Of a DNA stretch of 64,000 nt, positions 11,317 through 23,388 are shown piece by piece. The translations under genes were made by a program, and so were the position numbers. Source of the DNA: Lycorma delicatula (Eukaryota; Arthropoda; Insecta; Hemiptera; Fulgoridae). The DNA lies in the NCBI RefSeq assembly GCF_047948215.1, contig NC_134460.1, positions 127,270,324-127,334,323 on the forward strand, given 5' to 3'. The notes beneath the pieces were generated by a model. It was not told the DNA's origin. It saw only the letters and a program-made list of their open reading frames with translations, and did no database searches. Each line of letters starts with the position of its first letter. Position 1 is the stretch's first letter.

Positions 11317-12795
11317 TCAAGCATCTAATTCAAACTTTAGCAATTCACCATCTTCGCTAAACGAATCACTATCATTGTCACTTTCATTTCACTATCACTA
11401 TCAGAATCTACACGTATAATATAATGTTCTGTCATTTCATCTATCAGTGGTTCGAGTTTTTCATACTCTTTTTCAATATTTTCTACTTTTTAACAATAAG
11501 GTTTCCAGTCATCTTCATTTATGGAATTAATTTTCTCCGTAGCTAATTTTTCAACATTTGTGAAAGAAAATGTTGTGTTATGATTCGTCACATGTCTTTT
11601 TACGGCTGACGATACCATCTCGATCGGATTCAAATCAGTATGGTACGGTGAGAGTTTCTAAGAACACGATGCCCATGTCTTTTTCAAAAGTTCATCCAAG
11701 TGATATTTTTGTACTTTCTGCCACGGCATGCCTATGGGAACTGCGTTTGCTTAACGGCGGGGACCGGTTACCATAGGGATGCTTAAAAAGGATTAGTTTT
11801 ACGTAACTTTACTAATTAATATATCTGTGGTTTCAGAATTTTTGAACCATATGGATTATGAGTTTTCTTCAGCCAATCGGCTCTATCTTTTCTTCTGGAG
11901 TTAGAATTTGGCGCTTTATCAATACCTGTAGTGTGATAAGGGACATTATCAACAACTACTATTGACATTGGTGGAAGATTTTGAATCAATTTTTCACGCG
12001 CCCATTTCATGAAATTATCTGTATTCATGTTGTCATGGTAGTCACCACTTTTCGAACTGGCTTTCCAAGTTAGTAATGCCTCCGGAATAAAACCGATTTC
12101 TCCTCCACCATGAATTACTAAAAAACGGTCACTTTTATTAATCGGCACATGAAGTCCGTCAACAATACCATCAGACCACGACTTAGTCAAACAATGAAAA
12201 TTTAAAACTACATTTCATCCAAATAAACAATTGTAGCATTGCTTTGCCTGTACTTAGCCGCTACTTGCAAATATGCATTTCTCTTCCACCTGATATCGGA
12301 TTTCTCATTTAAAAGTTTTCTGTTATTTTCAGTTTTACGCCATTTGAAACCTAACTCTTTCAAAATTACAGCTAAAGTTGATTCACTGCCTTTAAAATCA
12401 GCAGATGACTGAAGTTCTTGCTTTATTTTTTTTAAAGTAGGTAATTCATTCTTCTTTGAATGAAATTCATTAACTGTTCTTTTAACTACACCTAAATCAA
12501 AACTGCCCAGTCCAGGGAAAAGGTTTCGAACATCGTTTATACTTTTTCGGCGTGCTGAAAGAACACGATTGGAATGTTGATTGAAGAATCATGTCTTTTT
12601 TTCTCTTCTGAGTGTTTGAACCTGTTTTCTTGATATCCCACAAGCAGCAGCAGTTCTTTCTTCGAACTTTTGATTGCTAATTATATGTTTGTCATCAGTT
12701 AATTTTAGAGCTTCTTTTTCATAAAATCATAAACATTATTGATAATTTCACGTGCTTGATTCCTAAGTTTTTTCTTAACTATGTATTTAAATTCA
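11317..12795 (-). pseudogene. IS630/Tc1/mariner-type transposase, long-spaced DDE, near full length but broken
   Basis: Read on the minus strand from about 12795, the frame gives an N-terminal helical region (NQAREIINNVYDFMK), an HTH-like segment (AAACGISRKQVQTLRR), a linker (LKELGFKWRKTENNR), then the catalytic core. The core shows TIVYLDE with the first Asp, an in-frame stop just after it, GGGEIGFIPEALLTWKA, IVVVDNVPYHT with the second Asp, and, after about 190 bp of damaged sequence, HGHRVL and TDLNPIEM with the final Glu (codon at 11619-11621). The C-terminus is an Asp/Ser-rich acidic tail ending at a stop at 11317-11319. The original ATG appears changed to ATA. At least one stop, several frameshifts and a probable short insertion near 11700-11780 disable it. 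The protein would have bound element ends and cut by a two-metal DDE mechanism. A second copy lies at 35945-37330. No terminal inverted repeats were resolved. Confidence 0.82.
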
Positions 12796-13319
12796 AAATG
12801 CACTAATAACACACGAACAAAAATAAAGCAAAAAATAACATATTACAACTAATTTGCGAAAAACAATGAGTAATTATAAAATAATATAAAACACAAAACG
12901 CTATCCGAATACCTCGACTGAACACGTTATAAACTAGACTAAAGTTTATTTCTTTATACACATATTGTGTACTACGAATTACGGATCTAGACATAATCGT
13001 GACGAAAAACATAATTTCTAACTACATGTATAACTTTTTATAGACCTGTACATAATACCTATCAGAGCATTAGTCACTGGTTAAGGAATTGTTATTGTTT
13101 ACAAATTGAGTCATTAAGCATTTTTATACACGTAATCAACTGAAGTGAAAAGAGTGAACACACAACAACATAAATGTATTATGTGGGCGCTCATATTCTT
13201 TGTAAGTCGAAAAGTAAAATAAAAATAATAATTACGCGCAAAAATAATGTTTTGGAAAACAATAATATAATGAGATGGCAGTACGTGACGTTACAAACTC
13301 GTAGATTCACTGGGGCAAC

Positions 13320-13617
13320 CCACCGGGTTGGTCTAGTGGTGAACGCGTCTTCCCAAATCAGCTGATTTGAAAATCGAGAGTTCCAGCGTTCAAGTCCTAG
13401 TAAAGTCAGTTATTTTTACACGGATTTGAATACTTGATCGTGGATACCGGTGATCTTTAGTGGTTGGGTTTCAATTAACCACACATCACAGAAATGGTCG
13501 AACTGAGAATGTACAAGACTACACTTCATTCACACTCATACATATCATCCTCATTCATCCTCTGAAGAATTATCTAAACGGTTGTTACCAGAGGCTAAAC
13601 AGGAAAATGAAAGAAAA
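13320..13617 (+). mobile_element. tRNA-derived SINE, full length
   Basis: A complete copy: the head starts CCACCGGGTTGGTCTAGTGG (A-box), has GTTCAAGTCC (B-box), then the family body and a tail ending GAGGCTAAACAGGAAAATG. RNA polymerase III would transcribe such an element from the internal boxes, and LINE machinery would mobilise it. A 16-bp target-site duplication with one mismatch (GATTC(A/G)CTGGGGCAAC) flanks it at 13304-13319 and 13618-13633. Plus-strand peptide frames across the body, which recur in every copy, are not host genes. Confidence 0.92.
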
Positions 13618-13886
13618 GATTCGCTGGGGCAACTATAAGAGTAGTTTCAAATTAACCTCTCTGCTTGCTAACTACTAAGTTGGATTAAAATCAAAAAAGA
13701 AAAAAAAATGGCTGATACATACCCGCTTCAGATTAGTTAGCTTTTGATTGGTTGACCATCCGTATCATAAATCATTGATTCAGGTTCCAGCCACGTAATT
13801 CAAAGTTATAATACAACCATAGAAAAAAATTTGTTTTAATATCTTTGGTAAGCGCCAAGGTTAATTATTTCCAGCCTATAATTATA

Positions 13887-14033
13887 ACCCATCGGGTTGG
13901 TCTAGCGGTTAACGCGTCTTCCCAAATCAGCTGGTTTGGAAAGTCGAGAGTTACAAAGTTCAAGTCCTAGTAAAGCCAGTTATTTTTACACGGATTTGAA
14001 TACTAGATCGTGGATATCAGTGTTGTTTGGTGT
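13887..14033 (+). mobile_element. tRNA-derived SINE, 5' half of a copy split by an R1 insertion
   Basis: Contains the head with A-box (TTGGTCTAGCGGTTAACG), B-box-like GTTCAAGTCC, and the body up to TGTTGTTTGGTG. The remainder resumes at 15227. The outer target-site duplication of the whole SINE is GCCTATAATTATA at 13874-13886 against GCATGTAATTATA at 15388-15400 (two mismatches). Confidence 0.9.
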
Positions 14034-15226
14034 TTTTTTCTTTCAGCTCCCCTGGGCCGGACCGACTTGTTGGTATTACGCCGCCCAGGAGAGTATCTTT
14101 AAACTCAAATAGGCCTCTCCCCCTACCGGCTATATACCGGCTTGGCAGGTCGGCCTACCGGTTAGCTATTTTTGAGAGTTCTTTATTAATATTGCCCTTT
14201 TGGACACCACACACACCCAGTGCGCCGCGACGCGGCGCCGGGTCCCTTCGGTATTCAGTGTGCTGTTACCTGACTGTTACCCGTGGAGTCCTTGGTGGCT
14301 CATTAGTGCCAACACACCGCAGCATGCTGGACCTCACCAGCAAGGCTGTCCACCCAGTCCTATTCTAGCCAACACCTTGTCTTCTCTCATCGGAGTATTT
14401 CTGTAGTACGACTTGTCTAACAAAACTAGCAAAATTTTCCAGTTTAACTCGCTTCTAAGCATGTATTCTATTGTTGTCTCTGGAGTTATACCTGTGAGTG
14501 CCTTACTATGTCTAAGTGTGTCCCACCTATTGCACTCAAAAAAGGTGTGCTCAGCATCATCTATCTCGTTGCAGTAGTTGCAAATTGGCTCTTCTCTCTT
14601 GCCTATTTTGTGCAGGTAGTTATTGAAGGAACCATGTCCTGTAAAAAACTGCGATAGGTGATGATCAACCTCACCAAATTTTCTCGACAACCATGGCTTG
14701 ATGTTGTGGATGAGGGTTCTCGTCCATCGAACCACACCTTCCTGCGACCATCTTTCCTGCCAGATATTATAAACAGCATCCCTGACCTCTTGTTCTGGCT
14801 TGCCTTGTGCCCTCTCCACCCTCGTTTTGCGATTAGGTCAATAGGAGGTGCACCCGATAACATGCACAGGGCGGCATAGGACACTGTCCTGTATACAGAC
14901 ACAACACCTAGGAGCACACACCTGTGCGTCTTTGCTAGTCTCTCCTTGTTGCGCCTGATGGCGTTAGAGCGCCACCAGGCCGGGACGGCATACATAAGCG
15001 AAGACACGACGGTGGTCGCCAGTAAACGGCGCTTTGAGGCCCGAGGGGCATTCTGCGATGACATAATGATGTTTAGACTTTTTATCATCCTTTCTGCCTT
15101 GTTGCATACACTGACTATGTGCTCGGTGTATCTACCGTTTTTCTGGAGGATAACTCCTAAGTACTTGATGTTATTCGCTTCTTCTATAGCAAGACCGTTG
15201 ATGGAAATATTGAACAGTTCTAGCAC
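14034..15226 (-). mobile_element. R1-clade LINE, 5'-truncated, inserted in a SINE
   Basis: Minus-strand frames 15226-14603 and 14819-14334 are one ORF2 C-terminal half with a single frameshift near 14820. It starts inside the reverse-transcriptase thumb (NNIKYLGVILQKNGRYTEHI), continues through the connection region (VPAWWRSNAIRRNK, VYRTVSYAALCMLSG), and ends with the zinc motif CNYCNEIDDAEHTFFEC (CX2CX7HX4C) typical of R1-clade ORF2. A 3' UTR of about 290 bp ends in an A-rich tail near 14034. The RT palm, the endonuclease and ORF1 are missing. Both ends abut SINE sequence, and TTTGGTG is repeated at the two junctions, consistent with a 7-8 bp target duplication. Base composition is clearly more GC-rich than the surroundings. 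Only one frameshift suggests a fairly young insertion. Confidence 0.88.
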
Positions 15227-15387
15227 TTTGGTGGTTGGGTTTCAATTAACCACACATCTCAGGAATGGTCGAACTGAGAATGTACAAGACTACACTTCAT
15301 TCACACTCATACATATCATCCTCATTCATCCTCTGAAGAATTATCTAAATGGTAGTTACCGGAGGCTAAACAGGAAAAAAAAAGAGA
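15227..15387 (+). mobile_element. tRNA-derived SINE, 3' half of the split copy
   Basis: Resumes at TTTGGTGGTTGGGTTTC and runs to the common tail GGAGGCTAAACAGGAAAAAA, followed by the outer duplication at 15388-15400. It completes the 5' half at 13887-14033. Confidence 0.9.
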
Positions 15388-15400
15388 GCATGTAATTATA

Positions 15401-16734
15401 GGAAAATTATCAACATTTTTATTTTATGAAATATTTCATAGTTATTTTTTTAATAACTTTTATTAAATTGATTTGTTTATTTATTTATATTTTCTTGTGA
15501 CAAATTATTTTTTCGTCTTTCCTTTTTCATATAAACTTTTATATTAAAATTAATTGCATTTAATTAAAACGTTAAAACTGTAATATTAAAGATGAGTTTT
15601 TCGTTAAGAAGTTTAACTTTCTACGCAGAAAGTCTAAGAGAATATCTACTCATATAATTTAAAACTAATGGATGGGTTTACGTGACAATGAAACATTCAA
15701 TATTTCTTTGTTATAACTGTCTGTTTATACACGTTTGCAGGCGTGCGTGTTTATGAGAAAGAGAGTGAGAAAGATGAAAATAGCTTATTATTACCGTCCT
15801 TGTTATATCAGTCATCATTATACAATATGTTTATAGGGTTTTTTTTTTTAATAACGCAATAGGTTACACCAGGAAGATGATCGAACGGCTTTTTCCTTCC
15901 GGATAGTTGCTATGAATATTTTATTCTAAATAAATACGCTCGCTATAAGTTATAATGATAAGCCGTCGCATATGGTAACAATATCTTCATTGTATTCCAG
16001 GTATAGGTAAATCACATCATAATACTTCCTGGTCTGGGAATACGCATATGTACTAGATTAAACGAAATTTTTATACTGCAACAAATTGGTCGTTTTGTTA
16101 TCTACCCCTATTTAAAGTAGGGCATCATTTTTATACATACAAAAGATTTTGTTTGTTTTTAATTTTTATCATTATATGTTTACTGATAAAACCCGAGAAA
16201 ATTATAACCGTTTAAGCTTTTTCAACTGCATTAGGTTCAAATAGATTGCATAAACGTTGGATTTAATAAATAATTGTTAACACATCAACAGTTTGGTGTA
16301 GTAATAGTAATGTATCTTTAATAAGATGTGCATACATATTTCACTAAAAAAAAAGAAACAAAGAATTCACCATTTGGATAATAAATAAATAATAGGCTAT
16401 ATTTTAAATATTAAGTCAACACAAAAACTGTGGGAAAAACAAGAAATTATTTAACAAGCATATTTACCGTCCTACTAATGATTAGATACATTTAGAGTAC
16501 TGTAAGTGTTAATTAAACTAAGCGTTGCAGTCTAAGAAAAAGACCAATGAGTAATAATGAGCTGTTGAGAATATTAACCAGTAGTAATGCTAATTAATGT
16601 AATAAATTTCATAAAAAATAATAATACTTATTCACTACTGTAACAACCGATGTAGTATCCCGTTTACTAATTATGGTTTCACAAAAAAATATATTTTTTA
16701 CAGACTAGAATATTAATTTTATGCCCAGTCCCTC
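15401..16734. other. AT-rich sequence without recognised genes
   Basis: No exon-like frame, RNA gene or recognised transposon was found here. The content is AT-rich with short homopolymer runs. Confidence 0.4.
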
Positions 16735-16748
16735 AAATGTGTAAGACC

Positions 16749-17053
16749 TTTCTTTCTTTCTTTTTCCTGTTTAACCTCCGGTAACTACCGTTTATATAAT
16801 ACTTCAGAGGATGAATGAGGATGATATGTATGAGTGTAAATGAAGTGTAGTCTTGTTCATTCTCAGTTCGACCATTTCTGAGATGTGTGGTTAATTGAAA
16901 CCCAACCACCAAAGAACACCGGTATCCACGATCTAGCATTCAAATCCGTGTAAAAATAACTGGCTTTACTAGGACTTGAATGCTGGAACTCTCGACTTCC
17001 AAATCAGCTGATTTGGGAAGACGCGTTCACCACTAGATCAACCCGGTGGGTTT
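16749..17053 (-). mobile_element. tRNA-derived SINE, full length, minus strand
   Basis: All parts are present in reverse orientation: the tail with (TTTC)n and the complement of GGAGGTTAAACAGG at the left, the head with A- and B-box and CCCACCGGGTTGATCTAGTG at the right. A 14-bp duplication with one mismatch, AAATGTGTAAGACC at 16735-16748 and AAATCTGTAAGACC at 17054-17067, bounds it. Confidence 0.92.
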
Positions 17054-17067
17054 AAATCTGTAAGACC

Positions 17068-18125
17068 AGTTTATCTGTATGTAATTAATCTCTTCCCGTC
17101 TTGTTTTTGATGATTTTTACACTATAAGGCAGAAGCTGCTAGTTTTAGTCCATGCGGGCGTTTTATTTTCCCAATATCCACTGTATCTAGTGAGGTATTT
17201 CCCATTTTTCCCCCTCGGGAGGCACCAATAACAGAGTAGCAATTCTAATACTCAGGGCAAGATTATATGGATATTATTTATTTATACATATTTTAAAGTA
17301 TTAAAATAAATTATTTCTAAGAAACTTATTTCGTGTATTTATATTAAACTTTTTGTTGTAAAAAAAATATATAATTTAAGCTCTAGCATATTTATCCGAG
17401 TCCTAATTTTTATATTTTATATTCGTTTATTACTTTACCGGTTGTAGCGATATGTGATCCTACAGCTGTAGTAGAAAAGTATATAGATCACTAAAAAAGA
17501 AAGTCTTTTTAAGTTTTGCAGATTAAGGAGATATTAAAAAACATTTACCAAAAAAAAATTAAATAAATTGAAACAATCTACGAAAAAAATTATTCCAATG
17601 TTCCTAAGTCCAAAAAATCGATTTTTGTCAGATGGATCGTTCATCTGACAAAATTTGTCAACACCCTGGATTTGGTTTTATAAATTGACCTCGTTGACCG
17701 ATTTCCTTGAAGTTTGGTAAACGGGTACCTTCGGAGGGAAAAAAAATAATAATTTTTTTCAAAATTTGGAAAAAGGAAAAGGGGTATTTTGGTCGAAATA
17801 AAATTAAAATTCTTTACTGGGATATTTTTGCAAAAAAATTTACTTACAAAAGTTAAAAGTTGTTTTTTTTAATCAAGATCATAAATTACCAAAAATTTTT
17901 ATTTAATATTCAACCCTACTCAAAAAATAACTTTATATGTTTTTATTTTTTAGCTACATCTGGTTCAGAAAAGGAGTTATGGAAGTTCTTTTGCTTCAGT
18001 ATTTTGTATTTCAAGGTCTTCAAACCACTATAAACATTTTTTCCCATCTGACTCCAATGAATGGTCTGTGGTAACAAAAAATACTTTTTATAATTTAAAA
18101 AAAAAAAAATTTATAATATAAATAT
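17068..18125. other. AT-rich sequence with a small hairpin
   Basis: No gene was found. A perfect inverted repeat, TTTGTCAGATG against CATCTGACAAA, lies at about 17624-17652 with a 7-base loop. It could be a transposon end or a chance hairpin. The surrounding phrases look like decayed repeat but could not be classified. Confidence 0.4.
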
Positions 18126-18560
18126 AGTAATTCTAGCCGAGTGTAAAAAGGATTTAGAAGAAACAATGAACGGCATAGATGAAGTCCTACGCAAGAAATA
18201 TCGCATGAAAACAAACAAGAACAAAACAAAAGTAATGAAATGTAGTAGAAATAACAAAGATGGACCACTGAATGTGAAAATAGGAGGAGAAAAGATTATG
18301 GAGGTAGAAGAATTTTGTTATTTTGGAAGTAGAATTACTAAAGATGGACGAAGCAGGAGCGATATAAAATGCCGAATAGCACAAGCTAAACGAGCCTTCA
18401 GTAAGAAATATAATTTGTTTACATCAAAAATTAATTTAAATGTCAGGAAAAGATTTTTGAAAGTGTATGTTTGGAGTGTCGCTTTATATGGAAGTGAAAC
18501 TTGGACAATCGGAGTATCTGAGAAGAAAGGATTATAAGCTTTTGAAATGCTTTTGATTAA
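18126..18560 (+). mobile_element. LINE reverse-transcriptase fragment
   Basis: An open frame (about 18126-18537) begins just after where the RT active site should lie. It shows the thumb-region pattern NKNKTKVMKCS, then EEFCYFGSRITKDGRS, then WSVALYGSETWTIG, then a stop where the family continues with a basic C-terminal region. The next part of the same family is found at 60807-61231 on the other strand. The two fragments overlap by about 80 bp around GGAAGTGAAACTTGGACAAT. The clade cannot be set from this piece alone (RTE- or CR1-like). Confidence 0.78.
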
Positions 18561-19174
18561 AAGCTTTTGAAAAAAATAATAAATTCATCTCACAAGTTAT
18601 TCATTTCATTTAAAATTTAAGTATTAATTTTTTGATATGTTACTTTTAGTATTTCTAGGAGAAAAAAATAAGCCAAAATTTTTCACTCCTTCCTAAAAAT
18701 TACAACTTTGTTTATTTAAAATTATGGATGTATCTTTGTATTTTTGAAACAATTTTAAAAAGTTATTTTTTTTTTAAATTTATTATCACCACTTAGGGAT
18801 TATTTTCTTGAAAATTAATTTTACCCGAATACTGCCTCTTCAATATGGGAGCCACCAAAATGAAAAAAATTATTCCACATTTCCAAATTTTAAGTTTTCA
18901 AACATATTTTGTTAAATTGTAAGATTTTAGGATTATAAGTAACTAAAATAACTCCCTCCCAATTGAAACCCAATACGCCAGACCACTACCCGTTAGAATT
19001 TTATTTAAAAAATAACGAAGTATGAAGTGAATTGCGTAACTTGACCGGCATGCCCGGAAATGTTATGTATGAAATTCGTAGTTTTTTGCAATTAGTACAT
19101 CAAAATTTAAGATACCCTAGTAATCATAAATATAGATTATAATTTTTAAGGTAAATTGGAAATATAAATATGGA

Positions 19175-19258
19175 TTACCACGATGTCTATGGCACAGTGG
19201 TAACGTCTTTGGTTTCATCCGGAAGGTTCTTGATTCGAATCCCGGTTACCCTTGTTAT
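19175..19258 (+). mobile_element. tRNA-like SINE head, second family
   Basis: An A-box-like TGGCACAGTGGTAACG and a canonical B-box GATTCGAATCC are separated by about 35 bp, as in a tRNA gene. The sequence lacks a full cloverleaf and grades into AT-rich DNA. It resembles other heads with a CTTTCAT..GG core at 29650, 38925 and 58440, so it is read as a SINE rather than a tRNA gene. Confidence 0.55.
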
Positions 19259-19365
19259 TTTGATACGCAAAAAAATCGTACACCTTTAAGATAAATTAAT
19301 TGGAAGAATTAATTCGGAGAAAATAAGTAATAATCTCAAAATCTCCAAGAGATTTTTGAACTGAA

Positions 19366-19915
19366 CAGTGAACGTTATATGAAGATGCTACATAATAATG
19401 TTGTTCCTCAGCTTCTTGCAGAAGGGTTTCAAGTAGAAATTGAGTGGTTTATGCTGGGTGCAGGCAAACCATACATAATTAATATTTTAGACTTTCTGCA
19501 TGAAACGTTTAACACAAATGTCATTTGAAACCGATTTCCTAATAGTTTTGCGTGCGGACAGAACTGGCTCCCAAATAGTCCTGATTTGAATCCGTGTGAT
19601 TATTTTACTTGAAGATTTCTAAAGAAAAAGATTTTCTCTAAACATCCTCGTACACTGATGGAACTGGTGAGTGCTAATCATTGAGGCGTGCGACGAGATA
19701 ATCGAGGATATGTGTAGTCGAGTTATTAATAAAATAGGAATTCGTGTTAAAGAGGTTGGTAGACATGTTGATGGTCATATTAAATATGTGGTAAGTAGAA
19801 CATAATCTCCAGGTATATAGTAAACACGTTGTATTTTACTTTTCTGTATTGTGATTCAAATAAATATTTTTTAACAAAACCAAATGTTGGGTCATTTCGT
19901 GTGCCACTCTGTAGA
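19366..19915 (+). pseudogene. Tc1/mariner transposase remnant (C-terminal half)
   Basis: The plus-strand frame reads ERYMKMLHNNVVPQLLAEGF, FMLGAGKPY (where active relatives have an Asp-Gly-Ala motif), HETFNTNVI, stop, NRFPNSFACGQNW, NSPDLNPCDYF, a further stop, then FLKKKIFSKHPRTLMEL. A frameshift follows before the C-terminal part. The SPDLNP motif with its final acidic residue is kept, whereas the second catalytic Asp appears replaced by Gly. A terminal-repeat-like end, GTGTGCCACTCTGTA, lies at 19900-19914 next to a TA-type boundary. The N-terminal DNA-binding half is missing. Two stops and a frameshift disable it. Confidence 0.8.
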
Positions 19916-20007
19916 AAGACAAGAATTTAAGTCTGCATCACGCTGATAAAAATTTGTTTGCAAGAATTATTTTTAATGTTTATTAATTTCGCAGTAAACA
20001 CGTAGAA

Positions 20008-20067
<60 letters not shown>
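20008..20067. repeat. (ATT)n microsatellite
   Basis: About 20 uninterrupted ATT units. Confidence 0.97.
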
Positions 20068-21885
20068 CATCTCACTATTATGCAATGATGATAGAATTAT
20101 GAGTAAAATTTAATTAGTTATCCATTTACCATTGCATAAAATTGTTTCTAAGAATATAATACAACTTCCGGTGACCCCAATACTCACGTAATAAGAAAAA
20201 AAAAAATTAAAAGAAATCACATATATTTTGATATGATAATGATAATCGATTGATTTTATGCTATTATTTTTCTGATTTAAACGTATATCTAATTAAAAAA
20301 AAAAAAGAAATAAATAAATAAAATTAATAATTTCAATAAACTAAAGTAATAAAACTATATTAAGCATAAAACTCTAATCAAAGTAGTTTATTAAATTACA
20401 CTAAATTATTATAATGATTAATGTTTTAATGACTTCCAGAAACAATAAAAAACGATATATGACAATAATTAATTAATTTACTGCAATTTTTTATTATTGC
20501 TTTCATTATAATAATAATAATAATAATTAAAATAATCGGACAATAATATAATAAATTTTTACTGCAAAATATGATAATATTCGATATTAATATTACTATA
20601 ATATTTTAAAAAGAAAAATGTCATATATATATATATAAACTATACTATTCTATTTTTTAACAATTTTGAACTTCCTTCCTCTTTACCATAATAAGATGAC
20701 CCTTTCTATGACGTTATAATTCGTAAATTTCTCACGCAGGTCAAAATATAATATTATTATTTTTTATCATTTTATCTAATTTACGATCTATTTAATTAAA
20801 TGCGCAAATATTTCATTGATAATTAGATGAGTTAAATGATATATATATATCTTTTAAAATATTTATATCTAATTACCATTATAGAAATTAAATATGGTAC
20901 TTATAAATGTTAAATTTTTTTACAAGTTGTGATGTATTGTTTTTACTGTCTCAGTTATAGCTATAACTATATTGGTGCTGTAGGATTGCTATAAAGGGAA
21001 AGTATATCCATGAGCCATAATTTTGGGTATGGTAGTTTTTACTAAAGTCGAATTTTGAAAACCCTTTAATCCCCCCCCCAAAAAAACAAAAAAATTATCG
21101 AAATTTTCGGAAGAGTATCTACGTATGTGATTGTATTTTGATTAGTATTTCCGAACTGCTCAACATACATTTTTTGGAAATGGCTCAAAAAGATTTTTTA
21201 AAAAATGGAGTATTAAATTATATAAATGGATGGTATTAAATTTTGTACAAAATTATAAAAATCCCTTTCGGAACGCCGGAAGACGGAAGAAGATTTAACC
21301 GGTGTTAAGTAGGAGATAAGAAAGATTTCCACCTTAAAGTTAAGAAAAACTTCAAATTTACTCAATACGACAATTATTGCATGTGAAAAAAGTTACACAT
21401 GTTTACCATACGACAATCACGATCCCCATTATTTTAGAATTCTAGCTACATTTTGGTCATCCCTTAGCCGTAAGGGTTGGTCATATCAAAAATTGTTTCA
21501 GAAAAATTTTTTAGGTAATGTTTAGAGGACTAAAGACCACTTTAAACCGATTCAATACTGTGTCAATTAAGGGTGGTATGATTCTTTTTTGTATTCGAAA
21601 CCCTATTTTTTTCAACTTCCTGGGCCAATGGTTGTTGATATAAAAAAAATTACTTGTATACTTTTAGGTCCTTATCCAAATAATAGTAGGAACTTTAAAT
21701 AAATTCGATATTTTACTTAATAAGATAGTTACAGCGATATTTTTTATTTTTTTTTGAAAAAGAACCCTGATATCCACCTCTATTATCCGACTTTGCCCAT
21801 TAACAAACTGGATCGAGATTTTGGGTCGTTATATTTTATGTATCAATTTGAGAGTGATTGGCGCAGTTATCGTGTCCACAAGAAA

Positions 21886-21934
<49 letters not shown>

Positions 21935-22590
21935 ATTTGAGCTGACGGTGGTTTTGGGGTCTGGGGAATGAGATATCGAAATTTTCCGGAAATCGAATCA
22001 TGGTACCCATTACGATAGGTAGCTCAAATTAAAGTATGTTGCAAATTAATTCAATATTTATTCCCTTTCGGAATTTGTACAAGAATTTAAACAATTTTTA
22101 ATTTCTTATTTTAGATAAAAGTTCCTCATATACTAATATGTAAAGTAATCTTCAAATGAAATGAACGTAAATCTTAAATAAAAACTTTAAAAATTAATCC
22201 TACCATAAAAATAATACATTTTCAATTTTTTTTAAAGTTTATCTTTGGAAGTCGATGCTGCATTAAATATTTCATAATTCTTAAATTCATATTAAGGTCA
22301 AACTGAACGATTTCGATGATTCTTTTTACATGCTTTTCTTTAGCTCAATTTCGTTCCACGGTTTACGGTTAACGGATAGTTACACGTGCGCAGAAGGTGG
22401 GGTGAGTAGTACATATGATGAGCAGTAGGTTTTTGGGATGAACATAATTATAGTCGAACAACCAACGTAACGCTTCGAACACTCTTGCACCAGATATCGA
22501 AAACTCCCATATTATATTTACTACCGCAAATATTCAAACATCGTAATAATAAAAAGTATAAAATAAAAAAAAATTTTAAATGCTTTTAAA
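20068..22590. other. AT-rich sequence, probably containing decayed repeats
   Basis: No gene was found. The stretch 20990-22035 has the phrasing of a degenerate interspersed repeat (GC-richer islands such as CTTCCTGGGCCAATGG and GCTGACGGTGGTTTTGGGG around an (AT)n tract), but I see no second copy in the window to confirm it. Confidence 0.35.
21889..21930. repeat. (AT)n microsatellite
   Basis: About 21 AT units within a possible older repeat. Confidence 0.95.
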
Positions 22591-22599
22591 AATTCTAAA

Positions 22600-22968
22600 A
22601 AACGGATTATCCAGTAAACATAAATAGAAGATAATTTTGTTTTCAACCATATAATATATGTATAAAGTTGTCTATTTTCGCAAGACCACAATGAAAAGCA
22701 TTGGGCTCGCTTTTATATTTAAAATCTACATAAATTCTTTAAATATGATTAAGGTTTTGATGCAAAATGGAAATGATAGCTTCAATATACAATATCTAGT
22801 AAATTTCTTTGGATGAACTAAAGTTAAGGTACAAAATAGAACTGAGGTCGCGTCCAATGCTTTTCATTGTGGTCTTGCGAAAATAGACAACTTTATACAT
22901 ATTATTTCGTTGAAAATAAAATTATCTTCTATTTATGTCTACTGGGTTCACTTTTTAGATATTTTTTT
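22600..22968. repeat. Foldback/MITE-like element
   Basis: The arms 22600-22705 and 22854-22968 are reverse complements with few differences. They share ATAAATAGAAGATAATTTT, GTATAAAGTTGTCTATTTTC and GCAAGACCACAATGAAAAGC. About 150 bp of unrelated AT-rich DNA separate them. No coding capacity. A non-autonomous DNA transposon is the simplest reading. Confidence 0.8.
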
Positions 22969-23101
22969 AAATCATGTTTAAAAATGTTTTTCTTGTATAA
23001 AAAAAAGTTTCTCTGAGATCACATTGTATGTTTTCTAAATAAGAGTAATAATTTAAATTGAAGATTTTTTAAATGAAAAATTACATTACCAGTAAATCTT
23101 A

Positions 23102-23388
23102 AAGTGGGCGTTTCCACCTGCTAAGAAATTCTAGGGAAGGGATTGGACACAAAGGGTTGCAAATATTAAAAATGTTGTTTGTTATAACAAAGAATACTTT
23201 TAGAGATCTAGAAGAATATTTGTATTAAAATTAAATTATATTCTTTTTATTTAATAAAATATTTATTAAATGAATACCTAATTAGTATATTTATACATTA
23301 CTTACAACCTTTATTAAAGGGAAGGAGCGCTGAAGAGATATATATCCAAACAAGGAGCGCCATATGAAAAACGTTTGTGAATTACTAG
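23102..23388 (+). repeat. Short non-autonomous repeat, copy 1 (plus)
   Basis: Shares a colinear order of blocks with the reverse complement of 25570-25850: an AA(A/C)TCTAGGG block, AGAGATC..AAGAATATTT, TTAAAATTA..TATATTC, TTATTTAATAAAATATT and a GCGCC(A/T)A end. Divergence is substantial. No ORF. Confidence 0.65.

Noticed and set aside
13460..13678. Recurrent small ORF with VGFQLTTH..NGRTENVQDYTS
   Set aside because: The same peptide appears in every SINE copy, on whichever strand the SINE lies. It is a translated SINE body, not a gene family.
19175..19258. Possible functional tRNA gene
   Set aside because: A- and B-boxes are present, but no acceptor stem or full cloverleaf can be formed, and related heads recur with SINE bodies.
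19981..20070. CRISPR-like or satellite array
   Set aside because: It is a simple (ATT)n microsatellite with no spacers.
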